Below are positions 42,762-49,930 of a stretch of DNA of 64,000 nucleotides, piece after piece. Made by a program: the position numbers and the translations under genes. Below the pieces are notes generated by a model. It made no database searches. It was not told where the DNA came from and worked only from the letters and a program-made list of their open reading frames with translations. The stretch is from Enhydrobacter aerosaccus (lineage in GTDB: Bacteria > Pseudomonadota > Alphaproteobacteria > Reyranellales > Reyranellaceae), in contig NZ_FUWJ01000019.1 in assembly GCF_900167455.1 (NCBI RefSeq), forward strand, positions 1 to 64,000, in the 5' to 3' direction. The number at the start of each line of letters is the position of its first letter. The stretch's first letter is position 1.

Positions 42762-43319
42762 CTAGTCGATCATGCCCCGCGCAATGGAAGCGGCTTCGGC
42801 GGCGGGTTCTTCGCCAGGATAGACAGGAATGATGCGCAGCCCTTCGGGCGCGCGCTCGACCACGCGTCGAATGGCGGCGAGGTGCGCGCCCGGCGTAGGC
42901 CAGCCCAAGCGGTCGGCATCCTCCTGCGTTCGGGAAAGCCTGATGACAATCTCGCGCGGGTCCTCGCCGTACTCCGCCACCAGCTTGCGGATAAGCGCCA
43001 ACTGCTCCTCGGCGGCGCGATCCTGCTGGTCGCACAAGGTTTGGAGCTTCTGCCAATGGTGCGCCGGGATCTCGAACTCACCGGAAAGCCAGCGCCGCAC
43101 AACGCGCTGCTCGGTCGGCTCGCCGGTCGAGGGGCTAATAAGAAAGACGCCGGCATCGGCCGCGCTTAGCCCGCAACGATGCAGTTCATGATGCCCTCCT
43201 CTGGTCGGTGCGGGCGATGCGATGGTGCATGTGCCGGCGCGCTCCCTCGCGGAGCGAAGGGCACGGCGCACTGCGGCGGCATCGTCTGACCGGAACGGCA
43301 GGATAGAGATGGAGGTCAT
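42762..43319 (-). CDS. HTH-domain protein, N-terminus possibly fused by frameshift
   Basis: An open frame of 185 codons. From about residue 48 it reads LHRCGLSAADAGVFLISPSTGEPTEQRVVRRWLSGEFEIPAHHWQKLQTLCDQQDRAAEEQLALIRKLV, a DUF1870/HTH-like arrangement seen in small ICE proteins, and ends with a region resembling PTPGAHLAAIRRVVERAPEGLRIIPVYPGEE. The first 40 codons instead match a different small ICE protein (see 43186-43319). There is no in-frame ATG directly before the HTH part, so the native start is lost or non-standard. Confidence 0.55.
   Translation of the reverse strand: MTSISILPFRSDDAAAVRRALRSARERAGTCTIASPAPTRGGHHELHRCGLSAADAGVFLISPSTGEPTEQRVVRRWLSGEFEIPAHHWQKLQTLCDQQDRAAEEQLALIRKLVAEYGEDPREIVIRLSRTQEDADRLGWPTPGAHLAAIRRVVERAPEGLRIIPVYPGEEPAAEAASIARGMID
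43186..43319 (-). pseudogene. Frameshifted paralogue of the 47363-47572 small gene
   Basis: Starting at ATG 43319, SDDAAAVRRALRSA matches SPKAAAAVRRALRSA of the intact 69-residue gene at 47363-47572. The continuation EGARRHMHHRIARTDQRRAS is found in the next frame and ends in TGA at 43186, overlapping an ATG (ATGA) as in the intact copy. Loss of one G near TCCGCGAGGGAG (about 43255) explains the shift. Confidence 0.6.
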
Positions 43320-43463
43320 CGTCAGGCGGTCCTGATCTGCCTGTCTGTCGCGATGCCAACCTTATCGTCGTTCCAGCGTACCACCCATGAGCAGACACTA
43401 CTAGCAGTCGGTGTCCAACCGCAGATGGCAGGAAGTGGTGAAGTGCGTGGCGATGAGGGCGGT

Positions 43464-44210
43464 TCACTGATTGTTGCGGGTGGAGAGAAATTTGCGCATG
43501 CCATCATGCAATTCACCCGTTGCAAAACTCTGGTGGAATAGTCGGCGCTCGAGCCTCAACCCTTCGGCCAGGCCGACGGATACAGCGACGTTGACTGCCT
43601 CTTTGGCAAAGCGCGCCGCCATCACGGGGCGGGACGCGACTGCCTTGGCAATGACCGTGGCCTCGGCGACCGCTTGGCCCGCTGGAACGACGCGGCTTAT
43701 GAGTCCAATCCGCTCTGCTTCCTGCGCATCGATGAAACGGCCGCTAAGGATCAGATCCATTGCCTTGGCTCGCCCCACCGCGCGAGCCAGACGTTGCGTT
43801 CCGCCGCCTCCCGAAAGTGTACCGAGCGTGATCTCGGGGTGGCCGAAATGGGCATCCTCCGCAGCGATAACGATGTCGCACATCTCGATCAGCTCGCACC
43901 CGCCGCCGAGAGCATACCCCTCGATGGCGGCGATGACAGGCTTTCTGCAACTTCCGAGGCGGTCGCAACAGCCGGAGAAGTCCTCGTCCAGCGCATCCGC
44001 CAGCGACATGTCCTTCATTTCCGCTATGTCAGCACCGGCACAGAATGGTGGTCCGCCGGTCAACAGGATGACGCGCACGTCCGCATTGCTCTCCAGATCC
44101 TCGACCGCCTTGCCGATCGCTGAGATCATTTCGCGCGACAGGGCGTTCCGCGCCGCCGCTCGGGCCAGCGTTATCCGTCCCACGCCTTCGTGGATGTCGA
44201 GATTGATCAT
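43464..44210 (-). CDS. Enoyl-CoA hydratase/isomerase family protein
   Basis: A 248-residue crotonase-fold enzyme. Oxyanion-hole motifs are PPFCAGADIAEM and GYALGGGCELIEMCDIVIAAEDAHFGHPEITLG; the Glu in PEITLG matches one catalytic acid, and GGGGTQRLARAVG replaces the second region. It could act in fatty-acid or aromatic acyl-CoA breakdown. It is divergent from a LysR regulator, which is likely to control it. Confidence 0.88.
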   Translation of the reverse strand: MINLDIHEGVGRITLARAAARNALSREMISAIGKAVEDLESNADVRVILLTGGPPFCAGADIAEMKDMSLADALDEDFSGCCDRLGSCRKPVIAAIEGYALGGGCELIEMCDIVIAAEDAHFGHPEITLGTLSGGGGTQRLARAVGRAKAMDLILSGRFIDAQEAERIGLISRVVPAGQAVAEATVIAKAVASRPVMAARFAKEAVNVAVSVGLAEGLRLERRLFHQSFATGELHDGMRKFLSTRNNQ

Positions 44211-44303
44211 CGGTCTCCGCCTCTACCACCTCATCCGACATGGGTAGCGCTGGCATTCCCATTGGTCTATTTAATTGACGTCGGCGACTCATAGAGAAGC
44301 ACT

Positions 44304-45137
44304 ATGAATATCCAGCATCTTCGCTACTTCCTGGCCGTGATGGACACCGGCTCCATCTCCCACGCGGCCGAGACCTTGGGTGTGACCCAGCCGACGCTCT
44401 CGGTGGCGCTCAAGAGGATTGAGCAGGAGTTCGCCACGCGCCTATTCGTGCCCGATGGCCGAGGGATCATGCCATTGCCTGAGGCGAAAAGGCTTGAGCA
44501 ACGAGTGCGACCGCTTGTGAACGCTCTCATGGATATCCGACGAGAGCTTGCATCTAATCCTTCGCCACGCACTCGGCTCGGTATCGCGCAAAGTTTGAGC
44601 GAGCCGTGGGCATCGCGGCTGGTGAGCTGGTGTGGCAGCCGCGTCGAGATTGTCGAAGGACTTCCCGACGAACTAGAGAAAAAAGTCGCTGAAGGATCAT
44701 TGGATATCGCGTTCACGATATTGCCTACCAAGCGGAAGTTGCCCCAAAAGGCTCTATTCCACGATGCCTACCAGCTATTCGTCGGCCCAACGCATCAATT
44801 CGTTGGCCGGCCCCGAATGTTAATCAGGGAGCTCGATCGGCAACCGTTCGTGATGCGGCTAGGTTGTGAATTTCTCGGATCCGGACGCAAGCTCCTCGAT
44901 GAGGCGCGGGTAAGGGTCGCTGTCGTCGCGAGAACAAGGCAGGAATCGACAGCAGCGGCGCTCGTCGCCGCGGGTATCGGTTGTACGATCGCGCCCGACA
45001 GCTGGGCCCGACCAGGGCTTCATTCCATCGCCTTTGCCGATTTCTCAATGGAGCGCACGGTGGGAGTTGCATGGAAATCGGTTCGTTACGCATCGACAGC
45101 AAATACGATCGGCAAGCACTTGGGGGCAATGCGTTGA
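44304..45137 (+). CDS. LysR family transcriptional regulator
   Basis: A 277-residue regulator. The N-terminal HTH is standard (MNIQHLRYFLAVMDTGSISHAAETLGVTQPTLSVALKRIEQEFATRLF), followed by a linker helix and the type 2 periplasmic-like effector domain (EIVEGLPDELEKKVAEGSLDIAFTILPTK). It is slightly shorter than typical (about 300). It shares a 93-bp promoter region with the enoyl-CoA hydratase gene, with weak ATGGG/CCCAT arms near 44241. Its 3' end lies close to the junction with the second direct repeat. Confidence 0.88.
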   Translation: MNIQHLRYFLAVMDTGSISHAAETLGVTQPTLSVALKRIEQEFATRLFVPDGRGIMPLPEAKRLEQRVRPLVNALMDIRRELASNPSPRTRLGIAQSLSEPWASRLVSWCGSRVEIVEGLPDELEKKVAEGSLDIAFTILPTKRKLPQKALFHDAYQLFVGPTHQFVGRPRMLIRELDRQPFVMRLGCEFLGSGRKLLDEARVRVAVVARTRQESTAAALVAAGIGCTIAPDSWARPGLHSIAFADFSMERTVGVAWKSVRYASTANTIGKHLGAMR

Positions 45138-45201
45138 GAGATGCGTGGTCCCAAAAGGCGCGCTGATCTGCGATCACGGGATTGCTCGTCGTGCCGCTGA
45201 C

Positions 45202-45378
45202 GGCCGCCTTCAGCTCGCAGGCGACCGCATCGCCGCTCGAGGTGAATTGAACGGGGCGCACATCGAAGGACCGCGCTCGAGCGATGGCCTCACGGGCGTC
45301 ATCGGCCGGGGCGCGATCGACGATCCCAAGCGGCGAGACATTGGAGCCTCGGGCTGCACTGGCGGCAGCAAATGCCAT
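45202..45378 (-). pseudogene. Truncated copy of the 41383-41712 gene
   Basis: From ATG 45378 the translation MAFAAASAARGSNVSPLGIVDRAPADDAREAIARARSF continues as in the intact gene to AVACELKAA, then diverges near 45204 into sequence unrelated to the family (VSGTTSNP). The frame stays open to 44824 antisense to lysR, but that part is not homologous. Breakpoint and repeat edge coincide. Confidence 0.7.
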
Positions 45379-45433
45379 GGCAAACCTCTCCTGGTCCTGG
45401 CCGAAGGAAGCGAGGCCTTCAGGCCCCGCCTTC

Positions 45434-45612
45434 CTTCGGCATGGATGCCGAAGAGCGGGGGGGGCGGTCAGGACGGCCGGGCGCGGAGGGGGATCACCCA
45501 CGACGCAACGCGTCGCGGCGCAGCCGTCTCGCAGCGCGTGCGCGAGAGATGGGGATACCGCGCAGGCCCCCGCAGGGCTTGGTCTTGACCGCCAAGGGGG
45601 CGGCAGGCCCCC
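45434..45612 (+). ncRNA. Candidate structured RNA, copy 2
   Basis: Same order of elements as copy 1: P0 hairpin (45434-45453); P1 GGCCGGGCGCGG (45475-45486) with CCGCGC plus GGCC (45558-45568), interrupted by a small internal loop; the conserved AGGGGGATCACCC; hairpins CGACGC/GCGTCG and CCGTCT/AGATGG; GGCTTGGTCTTGAC; and P3 GGGGGC-GGCAG-GCCCCC (45596-45612). It lies within the gene-free stretch 45379-46096. Confidence 0.45.
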
Positions 45613-45771
45613 CTTCAGAATGCGATGGGGATGGAAGCCCGAAGGGCGGAGACCGGCGCAGCCGGGCTCCGTTCACGACAGCCCGGGCCGGCGCGCGCGC
45701 CGGTATCGCCCGAGGGCGGACGATCCTACGACAGCGGTTCGTCCTCCGGCCACTCAACGCCGGTTTCGGCC

Positions 45772-45791
45772 TTATGCGGCGCACCGCATAA
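45772..45791. other. 20-bp palindrome beside the left inverted repeat
   Basis: TTATGCGG (45772-45779) and CCGCATAA (45784-45791) are perfect arms around a 4-bp centre CGCA. The arm matches the ATTATGCGG motif repeated inside the flanking 90-bp inverted repeats. The layout (inverted 8-bp arms around a short centre) is that of a tyrosine-recombinase core site. Confidence 0.5.
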
Positions 45792-45795
45792 CACC

Positions 45796-45885
45796 GATTA
45801 TGTGTAGCAGGTGATTATGCCAAGTCTGGTGGCGAGAGTGTCAGTTTTCCGCCGCCTTTGTCGTCCTCGCGCTCCACATAATATC
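45796..45885. repeat. Left 90-bp terminal inverted repeat of a 1.17-kb cassette
   Basis: Aligned without gaps to the reverse complement of 46873-46962, about 71 of 90 bases match. The outer end begins GATTATG and the inner end is CGCTCCACATAATATC. Three ATTATG-type motifs (two direct, one inverted) can be seen in each copy. Confidence 0.8.
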
Positions 45886-46096
45886 GTAGCCTTAGCCGAA
45901 GCGGCATCGCCGTAAACGGCTCGTGAGCTTGATAGCGAGAAGGTGGCCTGCTAATGCTGCGGCCTGGCACGGCCCGTGCCTCCCCCCACCGTTGGGGAAG
46001 CATACGACATGCGGGGCGTCCTGTTTTTCGAACCATCCCGTTCGAGCATGCGCATAAGGTGGGATTGCGAACATCGCTCGAAAGAGGAGGTTCTCA

Positions 46097-46810
46097 ATGA
46101 AGCTATCTGCTCCAATCTTCAAGCTGAAGCGCCAGGCCAAGTTGCTTGCGCGCGAGTCCGACATTCCACTTCATGCAGCCCTTGATCAGACGGCCCGAAA
46201 TGAGGGCTTTCGTGCCTGGAGTCATCTCGCGGCATCCGCATCCGACCATAGGCCGGCACATGAAATGCTGGCGCAGCTCAGTCCGGGTGATCTGGTGCTG
46301 CTGGGCGCGCGGCCCGGCCACGGCAAAACGCTCATGGGCCTCGAACTCGCTATCGAGGCCGTCCGAACCGATCGATCGGCCTTCTTCTTCACCCTCGAAG
46401 ACAATGAAGGCGTCGTGTTCGATCGACTTCAGATGCTTGGTACTGACAGGAAAGTGGTCGAGGCCAAGCTGACCGTCGATACATCCGACGACATCTGCGC
46501 CGACTACATAATCGATCGGATCGGCCATGGGAGCTCCGGCGCCTTAGCGATCATCGACTATCTTCAGCTGCTGGACCAGCGACGCCGCAATCCGGAACTC
46601 GATGTCCAGATGAAGGCGCTGAGGACGTTCGCGAGCGCGACAGGGTCGATCATAGTGGCGCTGTCACAGATCGATCGGGCCTTCGAAACGACAGGTAGAA
46701 GCATCCCCGGACTGGAGGATATCCGCTTGCCCAATCCTCTCGACATGAGCCTCTTCACAAAGGCCTGCTTCATGCACGGCGGCGAAGCTCATCTTGAGAA
46801 AATAGCCTGA
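46097..46810 (+). CDS. DnaB-like helicase C-terminal domain ATPase
   Basis: A 237-residue RecA-fold ATPase. Residues 1-55 form a small helical N-terminal region (LKRQAKLLARESDIPLHAALDQTARNEGF.AWSHL). The ATPase part has Walker A GARPGHGKT (near residue 75), FFFTLEDNEG, Walker B LAIIDYLQLLDQ and the DnaB-type IIVALSQIDRAFE. It lacks the DnaB N-terminal primase-binding domain, so it is about half the size of DnaB. GAGGAGG lies upstream of the ATG. The gene is the only one inside the inverted-repeat cassette 45796-46962. Role unknown. Confidence 0.8.
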   Translation: MKLSAPIFKLKRQAKLLARESDIPLHAALDQTARNEGFRAWSHLAASASDHRPAHEMLAQLSPGDLVLLGARPGHGKTLMGLELAIEAVRTDRSAFFFTLEDNEGVVFDRLQMLGTDRKVVEAKLTVDTSDDICADYIIDRIGHGSSGALAIIDYLQLLDQRRRNPELDVQMKALRTFASATGSIIVALSQIDRAFETTGRSIPGLEDIRLPNPLDMSLFTKACFMHGGEAHLEKIA

Positions 46811-46872
46811 AGCCTTCGATGTAGAAGCCCGCGGCGCCCCGCCACCCGGCGAGGCGCCGCGGCACCACCACT

Positions 46873-46962
46873 GATATTATGTGGAGCGCGAACAAGGCAA
46901 AAGCGGCGGACAACCGCCACTCCTCACACCCAACTCCGCATAATCACGCGCTACGCATAATC
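46873..46962. repeat. Right 90-bp terminal inverted repeat of the cassette
   Basis: Reverse-complement partner of 45796-45885. The outer end is CTACGCATAATC. It overlaps the 3' end of the 46951-47178 gene and supplies its last codons and stop. No target-site duplication is evident on comparing 45786-45795 with 46963-46972. Confidence 0.8.
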
Positions 46963-47178
46963 AGCGGCACGCTGCGCTTGCTTCAGCAGACGGAACTTGC
47001 GGGTAAACGATCGGGCGATGACGTAGTACGGCCGAAGCGCGGTCATGTGCCCGCAGTGATGCACTGCGATGCCGGGGAGCTGCGGCGAGGTCCATAGCAT
47101 GTTGAGCTCACGCCCGAGCTTGTCGCCGATCCGGATCACCGGACCGGCGGACGAAACCTTGTGAAGGGGCTGACCCAT
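46951..47178 (-). CDS. Small hypothetical protein, tail within the inverted repeat
   Basis: A 75-residue protein with LHKVSSAGPVIRIGDKLGRELNMLW and a C-terminal basic helix (RSFTRKFRLLKQAQRAADYA). The ATG shares one base with the upstream TGA. The final D-Y-A-stop codons come from the terminal GATTATGCGTAG of the right inverted repeat, so the original C-terminus may have been lost. It is last in a four-gene cluster. Confidence 0.55.
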   Translation of the reverse strand: MGQPLHKVSSAGPVIRIGDKLGRELNMLWTSPQLPGIAVHHCGHMTALRPYYVIARSFTRKFRLLKQAQRAADYA

Positions 47179-47366
47179 CAGAACACCTGCCTTTCGATAT
47201 CCTCGGCGATCTCCTTCGCCTCGGCCGCCATGCGCTGAAACTCAGCAGTGGTGCGCCGAAGATGCGCGGTTTCCTTGGCGTCCGGTTCATAGACCTGGGC
47301 GGCCACTCCCAGGTGATGCACGGCGGCAACCGCCGTGCTGAGTGACGCAAAGCGATAGGAGGTCAT
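47178..47366 (-). CDS. Small helical hypothetical protein
   Basis: A 62-residue protein; its ATG overlaps the upstream stop (ATGA). It is mostly helical and charged in the second half (HLRRTTAEFQRMAAEAKEIAEDIERQVF), suggesting a coiled coil. No family is recognised. It belongs to the 46951-47826 cluster of overlapping small genes. Confidence 0.6.
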   Translation of the reverse strand: MTSYRFASLSTAVAAVHHLGVAAQVYEPDAKETAHLRRTTAEFQRMAAEAKEIAEDIERQVF

Positions 47367-47572
47367 GACGCACCTCTCTCACCCGAGCGTGCAACGCGAT
47401 GGTCCATGTGCCGGCGTGCCCCTTCGGCGGAGCGAAGGGCACGGCGAACGGCGGCCGCGGCCTTGGGCGACGCGGTCTGCACCAGCACCGCGCGCGCCCG
47501 TCTCAAGTCATCGATGGCCTGCGCGATGAGCTTGGCGCCCTCCACCGGCGCCGATCGGATCGGCCGGCTCAT
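47363..47572 (-). CDS. Small hypothetical protein (intact paralogue)
   Basis: A 69-residue basic protein with AKLIAQAIDDLRRARAVLVQT and AAAAVRRALRSAEGARRHMDHRVAR. The ATG overlaps the stop of the 47569-47826 gene. A frameshifted relative is at 43186-43319. The Arg-rich helical character could allow nucleic-acid or protein binding; no function is known. Confidence 0.6.
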   Translation of the reverse strand: MSRPIRSAPVEGAKLIAQAIDDLRRARAVLVQTASPKAAAAVRRALRSAEGARRHMDHRVARSGERGAS

Positions 47573-47826
47573 GTCAGGCCCTCCTCGCTGGCAAGCGCGC
47601 GTGCCGGCGCGAAGCCGATGAACTGACCGGCGCAATGCGCCAGCTCGTCCCAGTCGCCGATGGTGTCGCGGCAGAAGATGCGATAGCCGGGATGGAGCGA
47701 GTTGATTTCGCAGCACACGGCCTCGGCATCGTTGGTGACGGAGCGGGGACCGTCCTGGTCCTCGATCCACACGCGGCGCCGGTCGTGATCGATCCGGCGA
47801 TAGATGAATTGCGCAAGCACGCGCAT
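47569..47826 (-). CDS. Small hypothetical protein next to parB
   Basis: An 85-residue protein with FIYRRIDHDRRRVWIEDQDGPRSVTNDAEAVCCEI and YRIFCRDTIGDWDELAHCAGQFIGFAP. Similar short proteins accompany parB/ardC genes on alphaproteobacterial plasmids and ICEs. It is first of four overlapping genes and lies 75 bases downstream of parB; that gap holds GCAGGCC/GGCCTGC arms (47866-47894) without a T-run. Confidence 0.6.
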   Translation of the reverse strand: MRVLAQFIYRRIDHDRRRVWIEDQDGPRSVTNDAEAVCCEINSLHPGYRIFCRDTIGDWDELAHCAGQFIGFAPARALASEEGLT

Positions 47827-47901
47827 GACAACTCTCCGATGTTGACGACTGAGAAGGGAGGGGAGGCAGGCCCCGGCGCTCGGCCGAGGCCTGCGGCTGA
47901 G

Positions 47902-49434
47902 TTAGTCGCGCTTCAAGGGCACGACCGATGCAGCGCCCTCGTGCTGGGCGATGCGCTCGACCAGCTCGCGCTTCTTCAAGCCGGCGCTGTCGATCTTGAG
48001 TTGCTTCGCAAGGTCCTGCAGGGCGTCGAGCCGATACCGCCGCAGAAAGCCGGTGTCGTAGCGGAACCATGTCGTCCCGCTGGCCTTCAACTCCTTCACC
48101 GCCTCGTCGTTCGGACTATAGAGAAGCGTGAGCGAGCGAAGCGCGGCTGCCCGGACAAACTCCATCACCTTATCCCAAGGCATCTTCTCGAACGCTGCTC
48201 GGCTCGGGAATGGCGTCTCTGCCACTTCCGGCAACTCGACCTTGGTATCGAACATCACGTTGACGCCGATGAAGTTGGGAAAGGACGGGCGCACCCCGGC
48301 CCACGCGGGATGCGATAGGACTTCGCCCAACATCGGGGAAAGCAAGGTCTTGAGCGCGAGCCACGTATCGCCATTGGCGATTGCGCGGGCGAGAGCTTCG
48401 GTCTGGAGTGCGCCGAGCATTTCAACCTGCGACTTGCTCAAGTCGTAAAGGGTCTGCGCCTTCACCTCCTCGGCATCGGCGCTGTCGTCCTTCGGATGCT
48501 TGCCCTTTTTGGCCTTCTTGGCTTCTTGGCGCGTGATCCAACCGCGCTCGATCTTCACCTCGCCCGACGCGGGGTTGTAGATGACGAAGGCGTGCATGCT
48601 GGCGCGCTTGGCCTTGCCGATCTTGCCCTCAACCCGGACGTAGCTGTCCCAGAGGTAAGGTTGGCCTTCCAACAGCTCGACCGCACCCCAGCCCTCGGAC
48701 TGAAGCGATTCGACATCAAGTTGCAGATGCTCGCGTTGCAGGCGGTCGAAGGCCTCGCGGTCCGTCAGCCAGATTTCTTCACCGAACAGATCGCGCGTAA
48801 CGGCGGAAGCCGGATACTTGTCGAGGTCGAAGATCGCGAAGTGCGAGGGAATGGCTTGATTGGTCAAGGCACGTCGGATTTCCGCAGCGTTCAACTGCCA
48901 CTCTGTGCGGACAGACTTGAGATAGGTGTCCTGCTGGCTCTTGGTGCTGAGCGTGAAGGCCTCGGCGGCTGCGAGCGTGATGTCGCCGGCCCGGAACACC
49001 TTCTTGGCCTTGTCGGACAGGCCGTCGAGCTTCAAGCGCTGCTCGGCCCACCGAGCCGGATGACCGAACCGAGCGGCCACATTCTCCGCCGTGTCGCCAT
49101 CAGCAATCGCGCGGGCGATGACCCGCGCCTCGTCGAGCGGATGCATCGGTGCCCGCATCATGTTGGCGACGGTGCCCAGCTCGTCGCCGGCAATGCTGCC
49201 AGCGTAAACGTCGCCCTCCAGCCCCAAGAGACCGGCTTCCTTCGCAGCGGCAAAGCGGCGGCCGCCGTCGATGATCTCGTAATGATCGGGCTTGCCGTTT
49301 GCGCGAATGATGATCGGCACGAGCTGGCCGTGGGCTCTCATCGAGGCGACAAGCCGGTCATGCGCGGCCTTCTCGGCCGGCGTCGTACGTGGGTTCTCGG
49401 CAGCGACAGACAGCTTTGAGATTTCAATAAACAT
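47902..49434 (-). CDS. parB: ParB/RepB/Spo0J family nuclease-domain protein
   Basis: A 510-residue ParB-like protein starting at ATG 49434 (MFIEISKLS) after GGAGAAC. The N-terminal ParB domain is clear: ISKLSVAAENPRTTPAEKAAHDRLVASMRAHGQLVPIIIRANG, YEIIDGGRRFAAAKEAG. The HTH follows (NVAARFGHPARWAEQRLKLDGLSDKAK). The remaining 300 residues are an extended family-specific domain ending in a helix-rich tail (LDALQDLAKQLKIDSAGLKKRELVERI). There is no parA nearby, so classical partition is unlikely; ICE ParB proteins may act in establishment or gene control. Confidence 0.86.
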   Translation of the reverse strand: MFIEISKLSVAAENPRTTPAEKAAHDRLVASMRAHGQLVPIIIRANGKPDHYEIIDGGRRFAAAKEAGLLGLEGDVYAGSIAGDELGTVANMMRAPMHPLDEARVIARAIADGDTAENVAARFGHPARWAEQRLKLDGLSDKAKKVFRAGDITLAAAEAFTLSTKSQQDTYLKSVRTEWQLNAAEIRRALTNQAIPSHFAIFDLDKYPASAVTRDLFGEEIWLTDREAFDRLQREHLQLDVESLQSEGWGAVELLEGQPYLWDSYVRVEGKIGKAKRASMHAFVIYNPASGEVKIERGWITRQEAKKAKKGKHPKDDSADAEEVKAQTLYDLSKSQVEMLGALQTEALARAIANGDTWLALKTLLSPMLGEVLSHPAWAGVRPSFPNFIGVNVMFDTKVELPEVAETPFPSRAAFEKMPWDKVMEFVRAAALRSLTLLYSPNDEAVKELKASGTTWFRYDTGFLRRYRLDALQDLAKQLKIDSAGLKKRELVERIAQHEGAASVVPLKRD

Positions 49435-49505
49435 TACAGTTCTCCAATCGAGTGGATTACCCGGCAGTCGATCCGCGCCGGGCGGGCGGAATGGGATGGG
49501 ACGGC

Positions 49506-49895
49506 TCAACCGCGCGATGCGGCTCGCCGTTCACGTTCGGCCTCGCGCCACTGGCGGGACCGCTCTTTGTCGCGAGATCGTTGCTGCTCATGGGCGGTGC
49601 GATCCGCGATGAAGCGATCAACGGCGTTGCGGCGGTCAACGTCGGTGCTGAAGGACCGGACGAAGCGGGCATGGCTGCCCTTGCCGATGTAGGCGGCGGT
49701 GCACTTCAAGCCTTCGCTGTCGCCCTCGCCGTCGAACAGGTAGATCACGGCGCGCGCGGCATCGTTGCGAACGATCACCACGTCCTCGCGCTTCTCCAGA
49801 TGGGCGCGGGCGGCGCGTTCCTCGCGCTCTTTGGGTCGGCGGCGGAAGCTCACCGAACCGACTACGAAATTGCCATTCACATAGGCGTCTGACAT
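49506..49895 (-). CDS. Hypothetical protein with charged helical tail
   Basis: A 129-residue protein; ATG 49895 has AAGGAGAG upstream. The first 90 residues are mixed (NGNFVVGSVSFRRRPKEREERAARAHLEKREDVVIVRNDAARAVIYLFDGEGDSEGLK), and the end is a very charged helix (RSRDKERSRQWREAERERRAA). The third hairpin-rich element lies just upstream on the other strand. Family unknown. Confidence 0.6.
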   Translation of the reverse strand: MSDAYVNGNFVVGSVSFRRRPKEREERAARAHLEKREDVVIVRNDAARAVIYLFDGEGDSEGLKCTAAYIGKGSHARFVRSFSTDVDRRNAVDRFIADRTAHEQQRSRDKERSRQWREAERERRAASRG

Positions 49896-49930
49896 TTGGC
49901 TCTCCTTTCAAAATCGAGCTTCGGGTGCGC

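Larger units (their letters stand above)
45202..45708. repeat. Direct repeat copy 2 (partner 41536-42044)
   Basis: Second copy of the 505-bp repeat. It holds the truncated small gene and the second hairpin-rich element. Differences from copy 1 are single substitutions scattered throughout, with a GC palindrome at its right end (CCGGCGCGCGCGCCGG) replacing GCCGGCGCC-T-GGCGCCGGC. Confidence 0.8.

Noticed and set aside
44211-44303. LysR-type operator ATGGG-N13-CCCAT
   Set aside because: The arms are only five bases and the spacing does not match the T-N11-A rule, so it is not listed as a site.
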